DNA of 7,327 nt from Dehalococcoidia bacterium SM23_28_2. Lineage in GTDB: Bacteria; Chloroflexota; Dehalococcoidia; SM23-28-2. Location: positions 1 to 7,327 of the forward strand of contig LJUA01000088.1 of NCBI GenBank assembly GCA_001303545.1, written 5' to 3'. Made by a program: the position numbers and the translations under genes. Below, piece after piece: positions 1 through 5,205 of the stretch; the first letter of the stretch is position 1; the number at the start of each line of letters is the position of its first letter. The notes beneath the pieces were generated by a model, which saw only the letters and a program-made list of their open reading frames with translations, was not told the origin of the DNA and did not search any database.

Positions 1-1
1 G

Positions 2-85
2 TACTACGACCGCAACAACCTGGAACAGACTCTGGCAACGGAGGAGGAAGAGGCGGAAGAGAAGGTGGCCAGCGCCCTCGACTAG
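2..85 (+). CDS. C-terminal fragment of an unidentified protein
   Basis: An open frame enters from the left edge and ends at TAG 83-85, giving the last 27 residues of a protein. It begins YYDRNN and continues into a strongly acidic run (five Glu around TEEEEAEE) before ending ASALD. A Glu-rich hydrophilic tail suggests a soluble or cytoplasmic C-terminus, but no family can be named from so little. The absence of stops and the hairpin placed exactly over the stop codon support this as a real gene end. It runs in the same direction as the archaellin, but more than 350 nt separate the two, so they need not be one operon. Confidence 0.6.
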   Translation, partial: YYDRNNLEQTLATEEEEAEEKVASALD

Positions 86-96
86 CCGAGGGCGCT
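71..96 (+). terminator. perfect 10-bp hairpin spanning the stop codon of the upstream gene
   Basis: AGCGCCCTCG (71-80) is the exact reverse complement of CGAGGGCGCT (87-96), with a 6-nt loop that contains the TAG stop. No T-run follows (ACCTCCCC instead), so it is not a textbook intrinsic terminator. It may be a U-less terminator, an mRNA 3'-end stabiliser or a stop-coupled structure. The hairpin is seen directly; its role is inferred. Confidence 0.5.
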
Positions 97-184
97 ACCT
101 CCCCAATAGGAGACGGGGGTCCGAACGGTGTTCTAAGGAAGGCTTATGAACATAATATACATAGCCATCGACCAACTTGACTTA

Positions 185-228
185 TTACGGGCGCTACTTT
201 ACTCCTTACGGCCAAAAACGGCCGTTTT
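185..228. promoter_or_regulatory. candidate operator: phased TTACGG repeats plus 14-bp palindrome
   Basis: TTACGG occurs at 185-190 and again at 206-211, exactly 21 bp apart or about two helical turns, so both copies would face the same side of DNA. It is followed by the perfect palindrome AAAACGGCCGTTTT (215-228). ACGGCC (208-213) can also pair with GGCCGT (220-225) ahead of TTT, which resembles a short intrinsic terminator. A TTGACT hexamer at 177-182 could be a -35 element, but no good -10 follows at the right distance. The repeats are observed; control of the archaellin is inferred. Confidence 0.35.
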
Positions 229-251
229 CTCGAAAATGCTCGCGATTTCAC

Positions 252-362
252 GTAACAATTTATTAAACAATAACGTCAATTTGAGTGATGAAAACAATGA
301 AGAAGCCGTGAAGGGAGGTGGGCGCACGAAGAGAGGACAAGTTGTGCAGTAGCGCTCCGGCC
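252..362 (+). repeat. left copy of a diverged direct repeat flanking the archaellin
   Basis: Four short blocks recur in the same order at 1399-1470: GTAACA (252-257); CAATAACGTCAATTTG (268-283), 14 of 16 identical; TGAAGAAGCCGTGAA (298-312), 13 of 15 identical; and GTAGCGCTCCGGCC (349-362), 13 of 14 identical after a one-base gap. The spacers differ in length. This looks like an old duplication of a promoter or leader segment. It lies upstream of the archaellin; the other copy lies upstream of the sugar dehydrogenase. Confidence 0.5.
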
Positions 363-370
363 GAGGGGGG

Positions 371-432
371 AAGACAACAAACGGGTAAGTCTTGGGTAAC
401 GTCTACCGCAAACCTAAGGCACCTAAAGGAGG
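371..432 (+). promoter_or_regulatory. possible structured 5' leader and strong RBS of the archaellin
   Basis: The leader has two GGGTAA copies (383-388, 394-399) and two ACCTAA copies (412-417, 421-426), so alternative pairings are possible. CTTGGGT (391-397) pairs with ACCTAAG (412-418), or its TTGGGT part pairs with ACCTAA (421-426), which adjoins the Shine-Dalgarno. AAGAC (371-375) pairs with GTCTT (389-393) and excludes both. The Shine-Dalgarno AAAGGAGG (425-432) is near perfect and sits eight bases before ATG 441, fixing that start. I could not match the leader to a known riboswitch class, including the c-di-GMP-I consensus as I remember it. Confidence 0.35.
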
Positions 433-440
433 AAGGCTGA

Positions 441-1034
441 ATGCGTGGTAGACTGGCGAGGCTGTTCCGCAGCCTGCACAAGAAAGAGGAAGGCATCACG
501 GGGCTGGAGACGGCGATCATCCTGATCGCGTTCGTGATCGTAGCCTCGGTGTTTGCGTTCGTAGTGCTGAGCACGGGTCTGTTCAGCGCGGAGCGGGGCA
601 AGGAAACCGTCTTCGCCGGACTGGAGAAGGCCCGTGGCAACCTGGAGGTCCGGGGCGCCCTTACGGTTACCGATACGGACACCGACGGGGACGTCGACAG
701 CTCGGACCAGATCGATTTCAACGTGGCCCTCGCCGCCGGCGGTTTCCCCATTAGCCTGGATCCTACGGCCTACACCAACACGGTGGTCATCAACTACATC
801 GACCAGCAGGCCCGCGTGGCCGACGTCACCTATACGGTGACCTGGATCCTGGACGACAGCGATGACCTGTTGGAGGTCGGCGAGTTGGCCCAGGTCACGG
901 TGAATCCCCCCGCCGGTAGCACGCTCGTTGAGAACGAGATCTTCACCCTGGAGGTAGTTCCGCCTTCCGGTGGCACACTGCTGGTCAACCGCACCATGCC
1001 ACCGTCGATCGACGACGTAATGGACCTTCACTAG
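441..1034 (+). CDS. flaB: archaellin (archaeal-type flagellin)
   Basis: This encodes the 197-residue filament subunit of an archaellum. A basic leader (residues 1-18) ends KKEEG followed by ITGLETAIILIAF, a class III signal peptide with cleavage expected after Gly18 and the conserved Glu at mature +5. The long hydrophobic helix (19-47) and the segment STGLFSAERGKETVFAGL are archaellin hallmarks; this helix packs the filament core. The rest (about 70-197) is a beta-rich outer domain. Residues 78-89 (DTDTDGDVDSSD) fit an EF-hand or dockerin-like calcium loop. Acidic DDSDDLLEVGE (138-148) resembles a segment common in archaellins. One N-glycosylation sequon, NRT, lies at 183-185. The mature length of about 179 residues is on the short side. 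The start is fixed by AAAGGAGG. No other archaellum gene is visible here. Family assignment is firm; archaeal or Chloroflexota origin is inferred. Confidence 0.93.
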   Translation: MRGRLARLFRSLHKKEEGITGLETAIILIAFVIVASVFAFVVLSTGLFSAERGKETVFAGLEKARGNLEVRGALTVTDTDTDGDVDSSDQIDFNVALAAGGFPISLDPTAYTNTVVINYIDQQARVADVTYTVTWILDDSDDLLEVGELAQVTVNPPAGSTLVENEIFTLEVVPPSGGTLLVNRTMPPSIDDVMDLH

Positions 1035-1058
1035 ACCGAGTTTCGTTTTGCTGGCTGG

Positions 1059-1136
1059 GCTGCGGCGCGCTGACGTCGGCCATGTGCTCGGCGCAAGCTG
1101 CGGCAGGTTGACGTGAGCTGTGTGTGCGCGGCGTGG
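1059..1136 (+). repeat. degenerate tandem repeat, about 38-40 bp unit, two copies
   Basis: Positions 1059-1080 and 1097-1118 match at 17 of 22 bases, both beginning GCTGCGGC and both carrying TGACGT in the same place. Similarity continues weakly through TGTG and CGGCG into the rest of each unit. The first copy spans 1059-1096 and the second begins immediately after it. It is non-coding as far as I can see, lying just past the archaellin stop. Confidence 0.4.
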
Positions 1137-1177
1137 CCTGCAGCCCAGCGCAGTATCCGCTAGCCATATAGAAGAGG

Positions 1178-1212
1178 GCTGTAGCCGGTCTACAGCGTTG
1201 AGCCATCCGGCT
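1178..1212 (+). other. two adjacent small stem-loops
   Basis: GCTGTAG (1178-1184) pairs perfectly with CTACAGC (1190-1196) across the five-base loop CCGGT. Four bases later AGCC (1201-1204) pairs with GGCT (1209-1212) across ATCC. No T-run follows either. They could be part of a small RNA or an operator, but the second is short enough to be chance. Confidence 0.25.
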
Positions 1213-1398
1213 GAGGCTGGTCGGCCGTGTATCGCTACCGGCTTTCAGGCTGCCAGAGCGCGCGCAGCCGTGGATATGCCTCGGATTACCACTCGCGCGG
1301 CGGTCATCATCAGCAGCCGCGCTTGCTCTTCTGTCCCCAGCTCTTCGCCGCTTACGGATCCAACCGCAGCTTCAACCTCAAGAAGCCTCCATCCGCCT

Positions 1399-1470
1399 GT
1401 AACATCGACAGATCAATTGCGTCAATTTGGTGAAGAAGTAGTGAACAAATGATTGGTAGCGCCTCCGGTC
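1399..1470 (+). repeat. right copy of the diverged direct repeat flanking the archaellin
   Basis: This is the partner of 252-362. The blocks here are GTAACA (1399-1404), CAATTGCGTCAATTTG (1414-1429), TGAAGAAGTAGTGAA (1431-1445) and GTAGCGCCTCCGGTC (1456-1470). The copy is more compact: the 14-nt spacer between blocks two and three at the archaellin is a single base here. It precedes the sugar dehydrogenase by roughly 65-135 nt and could hold that operon's promoter. No clear -35/-10 pair is visible to me. Confidence 0.5.
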
Positions 1471-1472
1471 CC

Positions 1473-1498
1473 CTCGCCATGGAGGTCTCAATGGCGAG
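1473..1498 (+). promoter_or_regulatory. hairpin presenting a Shine-Dalgarno in its loop and hiding an ATG
   Basis: CTCGCCAT (1473-1480) is the exact reverse complement of ATGGCGAG (1491-1498). The ten-base loop starts with GGAGG (1481-1485), a good ribosome site for the ATG at 1491, which itself lies in the 3' arm. Folding would expose the ribosome site but lock the start codon. This fits translational control of the short upstream ORF and, through it, of the dehydrogenase. Confidence 0.4.
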
Positions 1499-1532
1499 CG
1501 CCGGTCGGGCAGAGAGCCTCGGGGAGGGTTGA
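1491..1532 (+). CDS. candidate 13-residue leader peptide (upstream ORF)
   Basis: The frame reads MASAGRAESLGEG and stops at TGA 1530-1532, one base before the dehydrogenase ATG at 1534. GGAGG (1481-1485) sits five bases before its ATG. Its last codons contain the GGGGAGGG ribosome site of the dehydrogenase, so ribosomes ending here could restart directly. The same frame is open back to ATG codons at 1479 and 1449 (17 or 27 residues), but neither has a comparable ribosome site. The peptide shows no run of one amino acid, so classical attenuation by a scarce charged tRNA is not suggested. Its function is unknown and it may be a chance frame. Confidence 0.3.
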   Translation: MASAGRAESLGEG

Positions 1533-1533
1533 A

Positions 1534-2838
1534 ATGACAGCAACCAGCATCCAGGCTTCAGCAACCGATCTTGAGCATCTCGACTTTCGCCTTGCCACCG
1601 GCGAGGCCCAGGTCTGCGTTATCGGCCTCGGTACGGTGGGATTGCCGCAGCTGCTGGCGGCCGCCGAAGCCAGCTTCGCCGCGGTGGGCGTCGATATCGA
1701 TAGCACTATAGCCGACGAGATCAATCGGGGTGTGAGTCCGTGGGAGGACACCGATTCCGAGCGCCTCCAGCAGATGGTCGGCTGTGGAAGATTGAAGGCT
1801 ACCACTGACTTCGACGCTGTATCCGACTCCGATTGTGTGGTGGTCTGTGTCCCAACCTCCTGGTCGCTGGAGGGCAGGCCTGACCTCTCGGCGGTGATCA
1901 GCGCCGTCGAGGAGATCGGCCGGCGCCTGCGCAGCCCCAAGCTGGTCGTTCTTGAGAGCACCGTACCGCCCGGCTCTACGCGGCGAGTGATCCTGCCGCT
2001 GCTGGAATCCGGAGGGTTGGAGGTGGGCTCGGACTTCTGTCTCGCTTTTGCCCCCGAGCGTCTAGACCCCGGAAACAAGAGCTTCTCGACAGTTGACATC
2101 ACCAAGGTCGTCGGCGGCATCACGCCGACTTGCACCGCTCTCGCCGCCTGCCTGTACGCGGAGCTGGGCATCGAGGTCCATACGGTGTCCTCGCCGGAGG
2201 TGGCCGAGATCACGAAGGTGTTCGAGAACACCTTTCGCTTCGTCAACATCGGCCTGGCCAACGAACTGGCAGAGGTCTGCGGCTCCCTGGGCATCAGCCC
2301 TCGGGAGGTACTGGACGCCGCCGGCACGAAGCCTTTCGGGTTCATGCGGCATTCGCCCGGCCCCGGCGTGGGCGGTCGCTGCATCCCTTTGGCCTCTCGC
2401 TACTTCCGCTGGGCGGCACAGCGGCAGGGCGTTGGGGCCAGGATAACCGAGGCGGCGATCGCGGTGAACGACGAGAAGCCCGTGCTGGTGGCGAAGGAGA
2501 CGGTGGCCCGTGTGCACAGCGCTCTGGCAGGACGGGCGCGGCCGACAGTGCTGATAGTGGGGATGTCTTACAAGCCGGGTGTGGGCGATGTAAGGGGCTC
2601 GGTGGCCCCGACCGTCGCCTCGCTTCTCAAGGCCGCCGGTATTGATGTCCAGTATCACGACCCGTTCGTCCCCACCGTTGCCATCAACGGGGAGCGATTG
2701 GCCTCTCTTCCTTTGACAGAGGACTCGATCCGGAGCGCTGACTGTACTCTGATCCTCTGCCCCCACAATGGAATCGACTATGAGGCCATCAGAAAGCATT
2801 CTCGCTGTGTTCTCGATCCCACCAATACGGTTTCCTAG
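1534..2838 (+). CDS. nucleotide-sugar dehydrogenase (UDP-GlcNAc/ManNAc 6-dehydrogenase-like)
   Basis: This 434-residue cytoplasmic enzyme family oxidises C6 of a UDP-hexose to a uronic acid with NAD. An N-terminal Rossmann fold shows GLGTVGLP (31-38) and VGVDID (51-56). The central domain keeps ESTVPPGST (141-149), APERLDPG (173-180), EITKVFENTFR (225-235, with Lys228 and Asn232) and the presumed catalytic Cys283 in GPGVGGRCIP (276-285). The C-terminal domain has KPGVGDVRGS (347-356) and YHDPF. GVGGxCIP points to the WecC/WbpA/VipA branch rather than UDP-glucose dehydrogenase. Two signatures deviate: HCIP is RCIP, and the usual KPxVxDxRES reads KPGVGDVRGS. The start at 1534 is chosen because GGAGG (1523-1527) is six bases upstream; an in-frame TTG at 1453 adds only a low-complexity tail. 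It begins a tight sugar operon. Family is firm, substrate inferred. Confidence 0.88.
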   Translation: MTATSIQASATDLEHLDFRLATGEAQVCVIGLGTVGLPQLLAAAEASFAAVGVDIDSTIADEINRGVSPWEDTDSERLQQMVGCGRLKATTDFDAVSDSDCVVVCVPTSWSLEGRPDLSAVISAVEEIGRRLRSPKLVVLESTVPPGSTRRVILPLLESGGLEVGSDFCLAFAPERLDPGNKSFSTVDITKVVGGITPTCTALAACLYAELGIEVHTVSSPEVAEITKVFENTFRFVNIGLANELAEVCGSLGISPREVLDAAGTKPFGFMRHSPGPGVGGRCIPLASRYFRWAAQRQGVGARITEAAIAVNDEKPVLVAKETVARVHSALAGRARPTVLIVGMSYKPGVGDVRGSVAPTVASLLKAAGIDVQYHDPFVPTVAINGERLASLPLTEDSIRSADCTLILCPHNGIDYEAIRKHSRCVLDPTNTVS

Positions 2839-2865
2839 CATGTTGTAGGGGGACCCGCTATCGTA

Positions 2866-3927
2866 ATGAATCTAGGAATAGTCATCTTCGCCTTCAACGA
2901 GGAGAGATCCATCGGCGGCGTCCTCGACCGGATCCCCAGATCCATCGAAGGGGTCGACCGTATCCAGGTAATCGTGGTGGATGACGGCTCGACCGACCGA
3001 ACGCGCGCTGTTGCTCTGGAGCGAGGCGCGCAGGTCATCTCGCATCCAGGGAACAAGGGCCTGGGGGCTGCATTCGCAACGGCGATCGATGGAGCGCTGC
3101 GCGCCGGAGCGGACATCATCGTTGGCCTGGACGGCGACGGTCAGCACCCACCGGAGGCTATCCCTCAGCTCATCGCCCCTCTTCTAGGGGGGCAGGCCGA
3201 CTTCGCCACTGCGACCCGCTTCGCAGATCCTGCGCTGGTGCCGAAGATGCCGCTGCTCAATCGCCTTGGGAACTGGCTGATGGCCCGCATCACGGGGCTG
3301 GCCTGCGGTCGTTCTTTCACCGACGCGGCCTGCGGCTTCCGCGCCTATTCCCGCGACGCCGCCATCAGGCTGAACGTGTTCGGCGGCCATACGTACACGC
3401 AGGAGTCGCTGCTCGACCTGGCCCGCAAGGGCGTAACGATGACCGAGGTGCCCGTGGCCATCCGCGGCGTCCGAGAGCACGGCAAGTCGCGAGTGGCCCA
3501 TAACCTCGTCCGCTACGGCACCAGAGCCCTGGCGATCCTGCTGCGGGCGATACGAGACAGGCTGCCTCTTGCCTTCTTCGGAGGCATCGGGATCGTCCTG
3601 GCCGTGGTCGGAGCTGGCGCGGAGCTGGCGGTGCTCGCCAACTTCGCCCTGACCGGCAAGACCTCGCCGTACCATTCGTTCACCATTTTGGGCGCCATCT
3701 TCCTGATCCTGGGGGCCTTTTCCTTCCTGATCGCGCTTCTGGCCGACATGCTGGGCCGGATGCGCGAAACGCAGGAGACCATGCTCTATCTGGAGAAGCG
3801 CCGGTACTACGACGACCTTGCCCAGCAGTACACCGATCCTGACGGGCAGCAGCAGGTCACAGTTCCTCCCCATCTGGCCGTGGGCAACCAGGAGGTTTCG
3901 CCAGCGGTTCCTCTGAGAGTGGAGTGA
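2866..3927 (+). CDS. GT2 polyprenyl-phosphate glycosyltransferase, DPM1/GtrB-like, membrane anchored
   Basis: This 353-residue protein has an N-terminal GT-A fold: FAFNEE (8-13), VVDDGSTD (37-44), NKGLGAAF (63-70) and the metal-binding DGDGQH (89-94). This is the pattern of enzymes that move a hexose from a nucleotide sugar to dolichyl or undecaprenyl phosphate. Two hydrophobic helices follow at about 235-260 and 272-295, as in GtrB-type proteins, then a charged tail (MRETQETMLYLEKRRYY). It would act at the inner face of the membrane. It starts 27 nt after the dehydrogenase; a G-rich site (AGGGGGA, 2847-2853) lies twelve bases from ATG, rather far. Its stop is three bases from the next gene. 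The sugar is unknown. The GT2 plus membrane design also matches the first half of archaeal AglD, whose membrane domain resembles the gene two places downstream. Confidence 0.88.
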   Translation: MNLGIVIFAFNEERSIGGVLDRIPRSIEGVDRIQVIVVDDGSTDRTRAVALERGAQVISHPGNKGLGAAFATAIDGALRAGADIIVGLDGDGQHPPEAIPQLIAPLLGGQADFATATRFADPALVPKMPLLNRLGNWLMARITGLACGRSFTDAACGFRAYSRDAAIRLNVFGGHTYTQESLLDLARKGVTMTEVPVAIRGVREHGKSRVAHNLVRYGTRALAILLRAIRDRLPLAFFGGIGIVLAVVGAGAELAVLANFALTGKTSPYHSFTILGAIFLILGAFSFLIALLADMLGRMRETQETMLYLEKRRYYDDLAQQYTDPDGQQQVTVPPHLAVGNQEVSPAVPLRVE

Positions 3928-3930
3928 ACC

Positions 3931-5190
3931 GTGGTGTCGACAAGCAGCGCTGGGCGGCCATCACTGCTGGTGCTGACCAGCACATTCCCCAAGAGCGTGA
4001 GCGATGGCACGCCGCCGTTTGTGTTCCAGTTGTGCACTCATCTCCTGCCGCACTTCGACGTGACGGTGCTTACACCAGCGGCGAGGAAAGCACCCGAGAC
4101 GGAGACCCTGCAAGGGGTTAAGGTGCGGCGATTTCATTATTTCTGGCCTCGTTTCCTGGAGCGGCTGGCGGATGGAGCCATCCTGGAAAACCTCGGCCGC
4201 AGTCGCTGGCTCTATCTTCAGGTGCCCTTCTTGCTTCTCTTCGAGTTGATCGCGGCATTTCGGCTGGCGAGGACGATGCGGCCGGACGTGATCCACGCCC
4301 ACTGGTTCGTCCCCCAGGGGGTTGTGGCCGTGCTGGTGGGCCGAATGCTGAAGATTCCGGTGGTGATCACCGCTCACGGAGGCGACGTCTATGGCCTCCG
4401 CGGCCGGCTGCTGGACGCTTTGCGTCGAGCGCTCGCCTCGCGCTGCGAGGCGGTGACCGTCGTTAGCCGAGACATGGCGACAAAGCTTCCGAAGGTAACA
4501 TCTCGCCGGGGAGAGCCGCCGATGGTCATGCCGATGGGCGTTGATACCCGGCGCTTCTGGGCAAAACCGAAAGGTGATGGGGATTCGGGGCAGACCGTCC
4601 TCTTCGTGGGCCGGCTGGCCAGGAAGAAGGGGGTGGAGTATCTGGTCCGGGCCTTCCCTGAAATTCTCGCCTGTCATCCGGACGCTCGCCTGGTCGTGGT
4701 GGGCGATGGGCCCTGTCGTAGGGAGTTGGAGGGCCTATCGGCGGATCTGGGGCTGGCCGAGCGGGTCCGCTTCGCGGGGGCTCAGCCGCCGGCGGAGCTT
4801 CCGCGGTTCTACGGTGCGGGTCGCGTGTTCGTTGGGCCCTCGGTCGTGACGCGAGGGGGCGACACTGAGTCGTTCGGGTTGGTCTTCGTGGAGGCTATGG
4901 CCGCTGGCTGTCCGGTCGTGGGGACGGCGGTAGGCGGCATTTCGGACGTGGTGATCCAGGGGCGAACGGGGCTGCTGGTGGAGCCCGAGTCGCCGCCTGC
5001 TCTGGCGGCGGCCATCAGTGGGCTGCTCAACTCCCCCGCCGAGGCTGGGAAGATGAGCGCTCTAGCTCGTCGGTGGGTGAGGCGGAAGTTCGACTGGCGG
5101 CGAGTCGCCGCGGGATATGCGGACCTCCTGACCGGGGCCGCGTCGAATGGCTCGCGCACTGGCTCTCGGATGCAAATGGTGGAGCAATGA
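3931..5190 (+). CDS. GT4 family glycosyltransferase
   Basis: This 419-residue retaining glycosyltransferase has the GT-B fold. The N-terminal half has LTSTFPKSVSDGTPPFV (15-31), HAHWFVPQG (122-130) and ITAHGGDVYG (146-155). The C-terminal half has VLFVGRLARKKGVEYLV (223-239), VVVGDGP (255-261) and the nucleotide-sugar site GDTESFGLVFVEAMAAG (310-326), with the E-x7-E pair at Glu313 and Glu321. Such enzymes add one sugar to a lipid-linked glycan at the cytoplasmic membrane. The GTG start at 3931 has GGAG (3921-3924) six bases upstream, inside the end of the GT2 gene; a second GTG at 3934 is possible. It sits three bases after GT2 and sixteen before the membrane gene, so co-transcription is very likely. 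The donor and acceptor sugars cannot be read from sequence. Confidence 0.9.
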   Translation: MVSTSSAGRPSLLVLTSTFPKSVSDGTPPFVFQLCTHLLPHFDVTVLTPAARKAPETETLQGVKVRRFHYFWPRFLERLADGAILENLGRSRWLYLQVPFLLLFELIAAFRLARTMRPDVIHAHWFVPQGVVAVLVGRMLKIPVVITAHGGDVYGLRGRLLDALRRALASRCEAVTVVSRDMATKLPKVTSRRGEPPMVMPMGVDTRRFWAKPKGDGDSGQTVLFVGRLARKKGVEYLVRAFPEILACHPDARLVVVGDGPCRRELEGLSADLGLAERVRFAGAQPPAELPRFYGAGRVFVGPSVVTRGGDTESFGLVFVEAMAAGCPVVGTAVGGISDVVIQGRTGLLVEPESPPALAAAISGLLNSPAEAGKMSALARRWVRRKFDWRRVAAGYADLLTGAASNGSRTGSRMQMVEQ

Positions 5191-5205
5191 TCGGGGACAG
5201 TCCAT

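Larger units (their letters stand above)
86..440. other. intergenic leader region before the archaellin, no confident gene
   Basis: This stretch of about 355 nt separates the upstream gene end from the archaellin. Positions 140-300 are visibly AT-rich compared with everything around them, which suits a promoter region or foreign DNA. The only open frame (146-352, 68 codons) has AAGGA at 135-139, six bases before its ATG, but its product resembles no family I recognise and it runs through palindromes, so I do not call it a gene. The second half (353-440) is GC-richer and leads into the archaellin Shine-Dalgarno. The repeats, palindrome and leader structure inside it are listed separately. Confidence 0.5.
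1035..1448. other. intergenic region after the archaellin, no confident gene
   Basis: About 410 nt separate the archaellin stop from the leader of the sugar operon. Open frames here (for example 1120-1452) give low-complexity Ala/Ser/Arg-rich products without recognisable domains, typical of chance frames in GC-rich DNA. No T-tailed terminator follows the archaellin, although TTTCGTTTTG lies at 1041-1050. The composition shifts from GC-rich at the left to AT-richer after about 1400. The region holds a degenerate tandem repeat, two small hairpins and the right copy of the archaellin leader repeat, which may mean that it is the remains of a lost gene. Confidence 0.5.

Noticed and set aside
2..85. 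Upstream gene as a second GT2 glycosyltransferase
   Set aside because: Its YYDRNN recalls the RRYYDD tail of the GT2 protein here, but the match is too short to support a family call.
146..352. 68-codon open frame with a fair Shine-Dalgarno
   Set aside because: The product is low-complexity Asn-rich with no recognisable family and the frame crosses operator-like palindromes; AT-rich chance frame is more likely.
353..440. c-di-GMP-I riboswitch before the archaellin
   Set aside because: CGCAAACC and GGGTAAC recall parts of that riboswitch, but the order and pairing of the consensus segments are not met.
1003..1014. 12-bp palindrome CGTCGATCGACG near the archaellin stop
   Set aside because: It lies in coding sequence and is easily produced by the codons for Ser-Ile-Asp-Asp; no flanking evidence for a site.
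423..1031. Long open frame antisense to the archaellin
   Set aside because: It is the mirror of a strongly supported archaellin; GC-rich coding DNA commonly leaves long antisense frames.
1120..1452. 110-codon frame in the gap after the archaellin
   Set aside because: Ala/Ser/Arg-rich with no motif, no good ribosome site and repeats within it; I treat it as non-coding.
1453..1533. Upstream TTG start adding 27 residues to the dehydrogenase
   Set aside because: The added residues are Pro/Arg/Trp-rich and family proteins start near the Rossmann fold; ATG 1534 has the Shine-Dalgarno.
1488..2384. 298-codon antisense frame within the dehydrogenase
   Set aside because: Ser/Arg/Thr-rich shadow of a gene with clear family motifs on the plus strand.
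2062..2841. 259-codon antisense frame within the dehydrogenase
   Set aside because: His/Gly/Arg-rich shadow without domains.
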